Position numbers and translations under genes: made by a program
From: an uncultured Bacteroides sp.
Lineage (GTDB): Bacteria; Bacteroidota; Bacteroidia; Bacteroidales; Bacteroidaceae
Direction: 5' to 3'
Assembly: GCA_905197435.1 (NCBI GenBank)
Contig: CAJJYX010000063.1
Location: 1 to 16,139 of the forward strand
Length of the DNA: 16,139 nucleotides
In this document: positions 7,050-13,785 of the stretch, in pieces
Position numbering within the stretch: position 1 is the first letter of the stretch
Layout: every line of letters starts with the position of its first letter
The notes under the pieces: model-generated
The model's database searches: none
The model's input: only the letters and a program-made list of their open reading frames with translations
What the model was told of the DNA's origin: nothing

Positions 7050-8699
7050 TTATAGCCCGAACTTTTTCAAGTCATCTTCCACACTGCCAATACCTGCAAT
7101 ATGGAACATATCAACCAGTACCTTCAAGACATTCGGAGAAAGGAAAGCAGGCAATGTGGGACCTAAGTGGATATTCTTCACACCGAGGCTTAATAATGCC
7201 AACAATACAATGACTGCCTTCTGCTCGTACCATGCTATGTTGTAGACAATAGGAAGTTCGTTGATATCGTTCAGCATGAACACTTCTTTCAGCTTCATGG
7301 CTATCACGGCCAGTGAATAACTGTCGTTGCACTGTCCGGCATCCAATACACGGGGAATGCCGTTGATTTCTCCCAAGCCAAGTTTGTTGTAACGATACTT
7401 TGCACAGCCTGCAGTCAGGATGACCGTATCTTGTGGCAACGCTTTGGCAAATTCCGTGTAGTAATCGCGGCTCTTCATGCGTCCGTCGCAGCCTGCCATT
7501 ACGATAAAGCGGCGAATGGCTCCGGTCTTTACGGCATCCACCACCTTGTCTGCCAGTTGCAGCACCTGATTATGGGCAAAACCACCGACAATTTCTCCAT
7601 GCTCTATCTCTACTGGCGGCTGGCACTGCTTGGCAATCTCTATGATTTCCGAGAAGTCTTTTCTGCCTTCCGCATCCTTATCGATATACTTGCAGCCCGG
7701 ATAACCGGTAGAGTTGGTGGTGAACATACGCTCTTTATACACTGAATTTGCCAGAGGGGAAACGATACAGTTGGTGGTAAACAGAATCGGTCCGTTGAAG
7801 GAAGTGAATTCTTCACGCTGCTTCCACCAGGCATTGCCATAGTTGCCCACAAAATGGGAGTATTTCTTGAAAGCAGGATAATAGTGTGCAGGCAGCATTT
7901 CACCATGCGTATAGACATCCACACCCGTACCTTCCGTCTGCTTCAACAATTCTTCCATATCCTTCAAGTCATGACCGCTAATCAAAATACCCGGACGTTT
8001 TTTCACTCCGATATTCACCTTTGTAATTTCGGGATTGCCGTAAGTACCTGTATTGGCAGAATCCAGCAAGGCCATCGTCTTTACTCCGAACCCACCGGCT
8101 TCAAGTACCAGTTTTACCCATCCGTCTGCCGGCAAGGCTTCGACAGCAATGGTAGCCAGTGCACGTTGCATAAAGACATGGATTGTATCATCATTGAATC
8201 CCAGCCGCATGGCATGTTCCAAATAGGCTGCCATACCTTTCAATCCATACACAAGCAGTTCTTTCAACGAGCGGAGGTCTTCGTCCGGTTCACGCAGAAC
8301 ACCCACCGTCTTCGCTTTTCCGGCATAGTCATCACGGGTTCCCTGCCAAGTCAATTCATCCACCTCAGGCAAGAGTACTTTGTTGTTCCCGGCTTCTTGA
8401 ATCAGCCTATTGCGCAGGACAAGACCCTTATCCACCCGTTTCAAAATGCTTTCATCGTCGAAATTTGCATTTGTAATGGTGCAGAACAGAGCATCCGTCA
8501 CAAAAATATTCACTTCTTCAGAGACCGGACAGTCTGCCTTGCGCAGTGCATCGGCAGCAACAGAGATACCTCTGACCACAAACAACAACAAGTCCATAGC
8601 TTGAGCCGTATGACTTTCTTTTCCACATACACCTTTCAATATGCAGCCGGTTCCTTTGGCTGTCTCCTGACATTGATAACAAAACATGTTTGGTTCCAT
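7050..8699 (-). CDS. hcp: Hybrid cluster protein / hydroxylamine reductase (Hcp), class I
   Basis: A cytoplasmic iron-sulfur-oxo protein of 549 residues that reduces hydroxylamine to ammonia in vitro and is now linked to nitric oxide reduction and nitrosative stress defence. The N-terminal cysteines C7-x2-C10-x8-C19-x5-C25 match the class I spacing that holds a [4Fe-4S] cluster, as expected in strict anaerobes. All ligands of the hybrid cluster can be placed: His243 (SGHD), Glu267 (HGEM), Cys311 (TTNC), Cys404 (AGCDGR), Cys432 ([10 protein letters not shown]), Cys457 (GQCND) and Glu492 with Lys494 (WYEQKAV). An internal ATG at residue 5 is a possible alternative start. The gene is divergent from a Crp/Fnr-family regulator across a repeat-filled 263-base region, the arrangement expected for control by an HcpR-type protein. 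Confidence 0.97.
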   Translation of the reverse strand: MEPNMFCYQCQETAKGTGCILKGVCGKESHTAQAMDLLLFVVRGISVAADALRKADCPVSEEVNIFVTDALFCTITNANFDDESILKRVDKGLVLRNRLIQEAGNNKVLLPEVDELTWQGTRDDYAGKAKTVGVLREPDEDLRSLKELLVYGLKGMAAYLEHAMRLGFNDDTIHVFMQRALATIAVEALPADGWVKLVLEAGGFGVKTMALLDSANTGTYGNPEITKVNIGVKKRPGILISGHDLKDMEELLKQTEGTGVDVYTHGEMLPAHYYPAFKKYSHFVGNYGNAWWKQREEFTSFNGPILFTTNCIVSPLANSVYKERMFTTNSTGYPGCKYIDKDAEGRKDFSEIIEIAKQCQPPVEIEHGEIVGGFAHNQVLQLADKVVDAVKTGAIRRFIVMAGCDGRMKSRDYYTEFAKALPQDTVILTAGCAKYRYNKLGLGEINGIPRVLDAGQCNDSYSLAVIAMKLKEVFMLNDINELPIVYNIAWYEQKAVIVLLALLSLGVKNIHLGPTLPAFLSPNVLKVLVDMFHIAGIGSVEDDLKKFGL

Positions 8700-8758
8700 A
8701 TACTTATTTATTTAAAAGTTTGCATTATCTTTTAACTAATAAGATAAGCTGCACCTTA

Positions 8759-8791
8759 GCAATAAAAATAGGCGAGCTTGTTTTCTATTGC
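8759..8791 (+). other. Hairpin within repeat unit 1
   Basis: GCAATA at the left end pairs with TATTGC at the right end, and the inner AAATAGGC pairs with GCTTGTTT through two G-T wobbles. The stem is about 14 bp with a one-base bulge. The wobbles form G-U pairs only if the plus strand is transcribed; on the minus strand they would be C-A mismatches. Confidence 0.55.
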
Positions 8792-8833
8792 ATTCGGTTT
8801 GCATTATCTTTCAATAAGATAAGCTGCACCTCA

Positions 8834-8866
8834 GCAATAAAAATAAGCGAGCTTATTTTCTATTGC
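8834..8866 (+). other. Hairpin within repeat unit 2
   Basis: The same 33-base structure as in unit 1, here with Watson-Crick pairs at the two positions that are wobbles in unit 1 (AAATAAGC with GCTTATTT). GCAATA and TATTGC form the base of the stem, with a one-base bulge. It may act as an RNA leader structure for transcripts that start upstream within the repeat, or as a DNA site. Confidence 0.6.
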
Positions 8867-8887
8867 ATTCGGTTTGCATTATCTTTG
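8857..8887 (+). promoter_or_regulatory. Promoter of the first Crp/Fnr-family gene
   Basis: TATCTTTG at 8880-8887 is an exact TAnnTTTG -7 element. TTTC at 8857-8860, 19 bases upstream, fits the -33 element TTTG with one mismatch. Transcription would start near 8893, giving a leader of about 70 bases ending in an A-rich run before the ATG at 8963. The promoter lies where the truncated third repeat copy begins, so its -33 half belongs to unit 2. Confidence 0.55.
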
Positions 8888-8896
8888 TGCAAAGAT
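8881..8896. promoter_or_regulatory. Perfect 7+2+7 palindrome over the -7 element (candidate operator)
   Basis: ATCTTTG-TG-CAAAGAT is a perfect inverted repeat with a two-base centre. It covers the -7 element and the predicted transcription start of the first Crp/Fnr gene, a position suited to repression. Which protein binds is not known; autoregulation by one of the two downstream regulators is the simplest idea. Confidence 0.45.
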
Positions 8897-8918
8897 GGGA
8901 GTTCTATAACGCGTAAAC

Positions 8919-8934
8919 TGTCACGAATGTTACA
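8919..8934. promoter_or_regulatory. Crp/Fnr-type site TGTCA-N6-TTACA in the leader of the first regulator gene
   Basis: The 16-base sequence TGTCACGAATGTTACA has the 5-6-5 layout of Crp-family operators. It lies about 30 bases downstream of the predicted transcription start and 28 bases before the ATG, so a bound protein would block transcription. It closely resembles the fully palindromic site at 15936-15951 upstream of nrfH. This is a sequence match only. Confidence 0.4.
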
Positions 8935-8962
8935 TCGAATCACAAAAAAATAAAAAAAGAGA

Positions 8963-9601
8963 ATGGAAATCCATACATTGTTGAAAATGCCCCCTTTTCA
9001 GGGCATAACGGAAGAGGAATTATTATCCCTCATCCTGGCTCCCGAGCATACACGCAGGCAATACAGCCCTGCCGATTTCATTGCTGTGCAGGGAGAAGCA
9101 TACCGTTCTCTGTTCATATTGTGCAGCGGCAGCGTACGCACCCAGATGGTCAGTGCAGAAGGAAAACAACTCACCATCGAAACACTAAAAGCCCCGCAAC
9201 TACTTGCCCCGGCCTTCGTCTTTGCCTCTGAAAACCGCTTCCCGGTAAATATCGAAGCGAAAGAGAAATGTGAGATACTTGTCATAAACAAAAACATTTT
9301 CCTTGAATTCCTACACCAGCATCCCACCGTGATGCACAACTTCCTGCAACTGGTATCGGACAGGACTCTGTTCCTCTCAAAGAAGTTGAATGCCTTTGCC
9401 CTGCAAAGCCTAAAATCCCGCACACTGAACTACCTACGTATGCACGGCACGATACTCAACCAGCAGGAAGTGGCACAAATACTGGGAGTTGCACGTCCTT
9501 CATTGGCACGTGCCTTGTCAGAATTGGCAAGCGAAGGATGCATCCGGACAGAAGGAAGGGAAATACGGATAAATGAAGTATCCGCCCAAAAGTATTTGTG
9601 A
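8963..9601 (+). CDS. Crp/Fnr-family transcriptional regulator, first of two
   Basis: A 212-residue regulator. The N-terminal cyclic-nucleotide-binding-type beta-roll spans about 10-115 (SPADFIAVQGEAYRSLFILCSGSVRT is its characteristic core), the long dimer helix is about 117-145, and the winged helix-turn-helix is at about 165-205 (LNQQEVAQILGVARPSLARALSELASEG). Cysteines are at 54, 103 and 193 only, without the N-terminal cluster of true FNR, so an Fe-S oxygen sensor is unlikely; haem or another ligand is possible. Its position, divergent from hcp, suggests an HcpR-like role in the response to NO or nitrite, known for Crp/Fnr proteins next to hcp in other anaerobes. It has its own promoter and a start after an A-rich leader (AAAAAAAGAGAATG). 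It is paralogous to the following gene. Confidence 0.9.
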   Translation: MEIHTLLKMPPFQGITEEELLSLILAPEHTRRQYSPADFIAVQGEAYRSLFILCSGSVRTQMVSAEGKQLTIETLKAPQLLAPAFVFASENRFPVNIEAKEKCEILVINKNIFLEFLHQHPTVMHNFLQLVSDRTLFLSKKLNAFALQSLKSRTLNYLRMHGTILNQQEVAQILGVARPSLARALSELASEGCIRTEGREIRINEVSAQKYL

Positions 9602-9629
9602 AAAAGCTCCCATACTTATATATTATTCC

Positions 9630-9637
9630 TATCTTTG
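9630..9637 (+). promoter_or_regulatory. -7 promoter element of the second Crp/Fnr-family gene
   Basis: TATCTTTG is an exact TAnnTTTG match, 16 bases before the ATG at 9654 and 28 bases after the stop of the first regulator. The leader would be only about 10 bases. No -33 TTTG is at the right distance. It argues that the second gene can be expressed separately and that its start is at 9654 and not further upstream. Confidence 0.45.
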
Positions 9638-9653
9638 TCCAAGAATACAAATT

Positions 9654-10343
9654 ATGGAAAAGATTCTACTGGATGAAAAACACGAACAGCTATTGTTCCA
9701 AATCCCCTTATTAAGGGATTTACCGCATAATATCAAGCAATCACTGCTTGAAAAACTGGAATATTCAGTCTACTCCATAGATAAGAAAGACATAGTTGCC
9801 CGGCAAGGCATTCCCTGCAAGAAACTCTATATATTATTGGAAGGCAAATTGCGTGTGGATATCATAGACGGACTGGGCAATAAAGTCATGATTGAATGTA
9901 TTGTTGCCCCCCGGGCCTTTGCCACTCCCCATCTTTTTAGTACCGACACCACGTTGCCTGCAACCTTTACCGCCATTGAAGACTGCATTTTGTTTACAGC
10001 AACCAAAGAATCCACTTTCAAGCTTATCAGCCAGGATCCTAAAGTGCTGCATAACTTCCTCTGCATAACGGGAAACTGCAATGCCTGTACGGTCTCACGG
10101 CTGAAAACCTTGTCCCGTAAAACAGTCCGCGAAAGGTTTATTGTCTATCTGTTTGAAAACAAAATCTCCCAACTCTCCAGCATCACCATTGCGCATACCC
10201 AATCCGAGCTGGCAGAATACCTCAACGTAACCCGCCCGGCACTTTCAAAAGAAATCAACAAGATGATCAAAGAAGGCATTATCCTGATGACGGGCAAGAA
10301 AATTGAGGTATTGAATGAAGCTGCTCTGAAAGAATATATCTAA
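9654..10343 (+). CDS. Crp/Fnr-family transcriptional regulator, second of two
   Basis: A 229-residue regulator starting at ATG 9654 (MEKILLDEKHEQ). An in-frame ATG at 9573 would overlap the preceding gene by 29 bases and place the promoter-like TATCTTTG inside the coding region, so it is not preferred. The beta-roll is at about 20-125 (KKDIVARQGIPCKKLYILLEGKL), the dimer helix about 130-160, and the winged helix-turn-helix about 180-222 (THSELAEYL-type recognition: QSELAEYLNVTRPALSKEINKM). Six cysteines occur, three of them clustered in the dimer helix as C137-x4-C142-x2-C145, absent from the neighbouring paralogue. This could mark a redox, metal or NO-sensing site. The gene ends one base from the stop of the convergent porin gene of the nrf operon, which it may regulate. 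Confidence 0.88.
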   Translation: MEKILLDEKHEQLLFQIPLLRDLPHNIKQSLLEKLEYSVYSIDKKDIVARQGIPCKKLYILLEGKLRVDIIDGLGNKVMIECIVAPRAFATPHLFSTDTTLPATFTAIEDCILFTATKESTFKLISQDPKVLHNFLCITGNCNACTVSRLKTLSRKTVRERFIVYLFENKISQLSSITIAHTQSELAEYLNVTRPALSKEINKMIKEGIILMTGKKIEVLNEAALKEYI

Positions 10344-10344
10344 A

Positions 10345-11622
10345 TTACCATTTTACGAACAAGATTCTCGGATTGATATTGACGGATACCCAGCCCCAAT
10401 CCTGCCAGCGTTTATAGTTGCCGCCTTTCACCACGTCCATGGACTTCGTGCCCCGCATTATGGAGTAACCGGCAGAAAATCTCACATCTTTCATCACATT
10501 CCAGTCAAGCTGGTAGTCTATCTCCGAACCTAACCCCTTCTTTACATCGTCCAACTTGGCAGCAGTAGCGAAATAGTGATAAGAGACATGCATGCTCACC
10601 TTCTTGGATGCCTTGAAGCTGACACCCAACTGGGCATCCTGCAAACCGGGAGCCACTCCCTGCCAGGCAGAAGCATAGAAATAATCCATCGCTCCATAGA
10701 ATTTATGATGTGTCCCGTAAAGGGGATCGAAGGCCTTGAACTTGTCACCTTTCCCATCGTTACCACTCAGATAATCATAACCCAAGCTTACACTCCATCG
10801 CTTGTCGATGGCATAGGCAGCCTTCACGCTTGCCATAAAGGCAGATACACTCTGCGCATTCTTATTCTTACCGGTCTGATAATAGAAAGCAGCCTGCACG
10901 GGCAGCCAATTCCCTGATTCCGGTTGGTAAGTCACGTAAGTGCCGAATGTCTGCAAATAGCGGGTATGGGAAGTTTCTGTCTCCGCATCACCGGTTTCCA
11001 TGCCCAGATTCATGAACAACAAAGAGACATCAAGATTGGAAGCTTGCGCCGTATAATGATACCAGAGGGTTTGCATGTTCTTGTAGGGTTGTGCACCATC
11101 ATAATAATACGTACCTTTGGTCTTTTCCTTGTTCTGGTTGAAAGCAAGAATAAAATGCAGCTGGTGGGCATCCTTGGCATAGCCCAACTTCAAGGCATCG
11201 TGATAGCGACCTGCCACATTCCAGTCCAGTCCTCCCAAAATACGCTCGTCGTCATAAGACAAGGTCTGGCGTCCCAGTTGTGCGAAGAAGCCGGCACCGA
11301 AGTCGAGCTTTGCCCATGCTTCGTTCATGATGAAACGCCCGTTTGTATCTATCTGCGGATCCTGGCCCCATACACCTACATGTTGTGCGGAAATCTTCAT
11401 ACTCAAATCCGAGCGTTTGTACTCCATGGAAAGACGTGCACGGTTGTTGATGAATGCTGCCGCCTTGTCTCCTTCGAAGCGTGGGAACTGTGCTCCGTTA
11501 CGGTATTCTGCGCGGGGTCTGATTTGCATCGACATGGTGAACTCATTCTCTTTCTCCGCATTTTGTGCCCACGACATTCCGGACAACAACAATAAGCCTA
11601 ATGCCAAATAAACTGTTTTCAT
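10345..11622 (-). CDS. Outer-membrane beta-barrel porin, alginate-export family, last gene of the nrf operon
   Basis: A 425-residue outer-membrane protein. The signal peptide is residues 1-19 (MKTVYLALGLLLLSGMSWA, cleavage before QNAEKE). The rest shows alternating polar and aromatic residues of a barrel, with family-typical segments RPRAEYRNGAQ, NRARLSMEYK, NEAWAKLDFGAGFFAQLGRQTLSYDDERILGGLDW and GRYHDALKLGY. The C-terminal strand ends in an aromatic residue (ILFVKW), as needed for barrel insertion. It starts 7 bases after the ccsA stop, so it is very probably co-transcribed with nrfHA. The family name comes from AlgE of Pseudomonas; here the context suggests passage of nitrite or another small solute, which is inference. 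Length and features fit an intact gene. Confidence 0.85.
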   Translation of the reverse strand: MKTVYLALGLLLLSGMSWAQNAEKENEFTMSMQIRPRAEYRNGAQFPRFEGDKAAAFINNRARLSMEYKRSDLSMKISAQHVGVWGQDPQIDTNGRFIMNEAWAKLDFGAGFFAQLGRQTLSYDDERILGGLDWNVAGRYHDALKLGYAKDAHQLHFILAFNQNKEKTKGTYYYDGAQPYKNMQTLWYHYTAQASNLDVSLLFMNLGMETGDAETETSHTRYLQTFGTYVTYQPESGNWLPVQAAFYYQTGKNKNAQSVSAFMASVKAAYAIDKRWSVSLGYDYLSGNDGKGDKFKAFDPLYGTHHKFYGAMDYFYASAWQGVAPGLQDAQLGVSFKASKKVSMHVSYHYFATAAKLDDVKKGLGSEIDYQLDWNVMKDVRFSAGYSIMRGTKSMDVVKGGNYKRWQDWGWVSVNINPRILFVKW

Positions 11623-11629
11623 AAGTATT

Positions 11630-12421
11630 TTAATTTAAGTTATACGTATGTACACTCACTCCTTGTGCCGAGGGCAGGTAATTGATGCCATACCAACACA
11701 TTTGCAACAACAGAAAAGATACAAGTAAGCCTGCCAGCGCCTTACGGTGTGCCGCGGGGCGTCCCAGACGAAAATGAATATATGCCAGATAGGAAAACCA
11801 GGTAGCCGCCGCCCAAGTCTCTTTGGGATCCCATGCCCAATAGTGCCCCCAAGCAGCTTTTGCCCAGACTGCACCGGACAGCATGCCCAACGTCATGAAA
11901 GCAAGCCCTACACAGGTCAGGTTATCACACAAAGCCATCTCATGCCGTTCAATCCCTTTTTTCTTGAACCACAGCAGGTAGACAGCCATCACCGTAGCGG
12001 CACCCAGCATGGCATAAGCAAACATATAGACAATGACATGAGGAGTGAACCACGGGCTCTGCAAGGCAGGCATCAAAGTCTTGTTGTGTATTTCGGGCTT
12101 GAAGATATTGATGCAGACAAACACCCATGACAAAATGGAACTGAAACAGAGAATCCATTTATACTTCCAGCGACTATAAGTGATGATCCCCGCCAACGGA
12201 AGAAAGAATGAATACCACAGACGGGTCTCTCCCATCGTCCGCATCGGAGGCCGTTCCAAAGAAATCCACATGCCTACAATGAAACTGAAAAAAACAGCCA
12301 GTCCCAAACAAGTAAAGGCATATACCACTACCGGACGTTTGCCACGCCATGCAGCAAAAGCCCCCAATCCCCAGAAGAGTAAAGCGACAATGGCAAACAG
12401 AGCAAAATAATCCCAACTCAT
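11630..12421 (-). CDS. ccsA: Cytochrome c biogenesis protein CcsA (haem handling, system II)
   Basis: A 263-residue polytopic inner-membrane protein, with about eight hydrophobic segments. It carries the tryptophan-rich signature of haem-handling proteins, WGHYWAWDPKETWA at 191-204, which sits on the outer face and presents haem to apocytochromes. Candidate axial histidines are His128 (TPHV) and His225 (AAHRK). It works with the ResB/Ccs1-like partner to attach haem covalently to CxxCH motifs. Its ATG overlaps the stop of that partner by four bases (ATGA), indicating translational coupling, and the porin gene follows after 7 bases. Being in the nrf operon suggests it serves NrfA and NrfH, including the special CxxCK haem. 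Confidence 0.93.
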   Translation of the reverse strand: MSWDYFALFAIVALLFWGLGAFAAWRGKRPVVVYAFTCLGLAVFFSFIVGMWISLERPPMRTMGETRLWYSFFLPLAGIITYSRWKYKWILCFSSILSWVFVCINIFKPEIHNKTLMPALQSPWFTPHVIVYMFAYAMLGAATVMAVYLLWFKKKGIERHEMALCDNLTCVGLAFMTLGMLSGAVWAKAAWGHYWAWDPKETWAAATWFSYLAYIHFRLGRPAAHRKALAGLLVSFLLLQMCWYGINYLPSAQGVSVHTYNLN

Positions 12422-13662
12422 ATCGTCTCCTCCTTTCTTTCTTCTTTACCTTTTGGTGTATTGACAAACAAGCAGACTGCTCCCAGTACCATCATTATGA
12501 TGCCGGCATATACAGCCGGAAGCCAGGGGTCGCGCACCAGTTCAAAGACACTGACATCGCTCCACCGTCCCTTCGTTTCGTCATAGCTCAATTGATAAAT
12601 GTCCCACCCGGATACCTTCAACGGATGGTTCACCTCAATAGTGTCTTCCAACACATCTCCCGCCTGCGTATAAACCGTTACAGCGGAAACAAACCGCTGC
12701 GGCTCACGTTCGGGCATCACCAGACTGGCTTGTTCCGACAAATGCAATGCCTTATAGGGGAACATGAAACTGCCACAACTCACCCATCCTTCCTTCGACT
12801 GTCCGGAAGTGGTATTCACCGCTTTCAGATAAACGGCATAGGTGGCTCCCATCGAATGGAATTCGGTAAACTTCAAGGTATCTTCCGTAACTGCGGTGGC
12901 AGCCATCGGAACGGATTGAAGGACGGAGATGTCCCAATCCAGCAATTTTCCCCGTTCTACATTCTCTTCCAGCAACAAATGTTCCGGCACATCCTTCGGG
13001 AGTGCCTGTCCCGTTTCATTGTCTATCAGCATCAGCTTGGGAGGATACTCGTGTATGGTAAATTCCTTCAGCTCAACGGCAAGCGGAAGTTCCGTCAGCT
13101 TGCCATCCTCATCCGTGGCACGCCATTCGGTCTTGCCCAATTGAGTAATCATTTTCAGACGTTGCATGTCCGCATTGCCAAGTGTTGCCGTCAAGAGGGT
13201 AACAAACAAGCCGACATGGTTCAGCAGAAAAGGAATCTTACGCAATTTTAAAGGAATACATACACGGAGAATAGTCAGCCCCAAAACAGTAACCATCCAA
13301 ATATAAAGCAGCACGAACGGCCAAAAAGAGAGCATCTTCGAAAAGCCGATAACATCAGCCGGAGGCTGGGCAGAAGGAATCTGCCGCACCAATCCCATAA
13401 TGACAGTGATAACCGCCACACAGACCAAAGAAGAAACCGCAGCCGTATAATGAGCGAGCCATCCGAAACAATACACCCGTTTACGAAGACCATGCATTCC
13501 TGCCAGCAACAGCAGGAACAACACCAGAACAATGATATTGACCGGCCATGCAAACAAACTCCAACGAATATCGCCAACGCTCCACTGCAACAACAAGCCC
13601 GTGACGAACAGCCCTGCCCCGCAGATAAAACCTTCCCTATACCCCCACGGTTTCTTCCACAT
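12418..13662 (-). CDS. ResB/Ccs1-like cytochrome c biogenesis protein
   Basis: From the ATG at 13662 the protein has 414 residues (MWKKPWGYREG). Five hydrophobic segments occupy about 11-30, 39-58, 69-92, 112-137 and 145-161; a large periplasmic domain (about 165-378) follows, and a last membrane helix (PAVYAGIIMMVLGAVCLFV) ends in a charged tail. This matches ResB/Ccs1, the partner of CcsA in system II haem ligation. Possible haem-binding histidines are His71 (AHYTA) and His149 (NHVG). A GTG at 13704 in the same frame would add 14 residues; ATG is preferred but this is not certain. The gene lies between nrfA and ccsA, as in NrfI-type systems where a dedicated CcsBA matures the CxxCK haem of NrfA. 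A hairpin lies in the gap to nrfA. Confidence 0.85.
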   Translation of the reverse strand: MWKKPWGYREGFICGAGLFVTGLLLQWSVGDIRWSLFAWPVNIIVLVLFLLLLAGMHGLRKRVYCFGWLAHYTAAVSSLVCVAVITVIMGLVRQIPSAQPPADVIGFSKMLSFWPFVLLYIWMVTVLGLTILRVCIPLKLRKIPFLLNHVGLFVTLLTATLGNADMQRLKMITQLGKTEWRATDEDGKLTELPLAVELKEFTIHEYPPKLMLIDNETGQALPKDVPEHLLLEENVERGKLLDWDISVLQSVPMAATAVTEDTLKFTEFHSMGATYAVYLKAVNTTSGQSKEGWVSCGSFMFPYKALHLSEQASLVMPEREPQRFVSAVTVYTQAGDVLEDTIEVNHPLKVSGWDIYQLSYDETKGRWSDVSVFELVRDPWLPAVYAGIIMMVLGAVCLFVNTPKGKEERKEETI

Positions 13663-13717
13663 CTTCCAAATTACTATTTGATAATTTACCAAGCAACTGC
13701 TCACAATCAGTCAATGC

Positions 13718-13754
13718 TATCTGTCATTCTTCGCTATGCTCTGAATGACAGATA
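13718..13754. repeat. Intergenic hairpin between nrfA and the ResB-like gene, sharing a core with 4749-4785
   Basis: A perfect 12-bp inverted repeat (TATCTGTCATTC at 13718-13729, its complement at 13743-13754) around a 13-base loop. The minus-strand sequence of 13738-13752, TCTGTCATTCAGAGC, is identical to 4761-4775. It lies within the operon, 31 bases after the nrfA stop, where it may cause partial termination or protect the upstream nrfHA message. Confidence 0.6.
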
Positions 13755-13785
13755 CTCATATCACGAACTAATTATGGATACTTAC

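Larger units (their letters stand above)
8718..8886. repeat. Tandem repeat, 2.2 copies of a 75-79 bp unit, between hcp and the Crp/Fnr gene
   Basis: Unit 1 is 8718-8796 (79 bases), unit 2 is 8797-8871 (75 bases), and a third copy stops after its first 15 bases (8872-8886, GTTTGCATTATCTTT, identical in all three). From 8738 and 8813 the two full units match at 56 of 59 positions; the length difference falls in the loop of a small inverted repeat. Each unit holds TTATCTT...AAGATAA and a larger hairpin (8759-8791 and 8834-8866). Each copy starts with TATCTTT, the core of the -7 promoter element. Confidence 0.93.

Noticed and set aside
7854..8735. A 293-codon plus-strand open frame opposite hcp.
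   Set aside because: Hcp on the minus strand has every cluster ligand and full length; the opposite frame has no recognisable feature.
8718..8886. CRISPR-like array.
   Set aside because: The units are directly joined with no unique spacers, are 75-79 bp long, number only two and a fraction, and no cas gene is near.
8690..8953. An 87-codon plus-strand frame across the tandem repeat, encoding two similar 25-residue blocks (NKISCT-AIKI-EL-FYCIRFALS).
   Set aside because: It begins inside hcp on the other strand and has no plausible leader. The three differences between the repeat blocks all change the amino acid, so there is no sign of selection on a protein, while two of them keep RNA pairing. 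The frame is most simply a by-product of the 75-bp repeat.
9573..9653. An upstream in-frame ATG that would lengthen the second Crp/Fnr protein by 27 residues.
   Set aside because: It would overlap the preceding gene and put the exact -7 element TATCTTTG inside the coding region; the protein from 9654 already has the normal family length and start.
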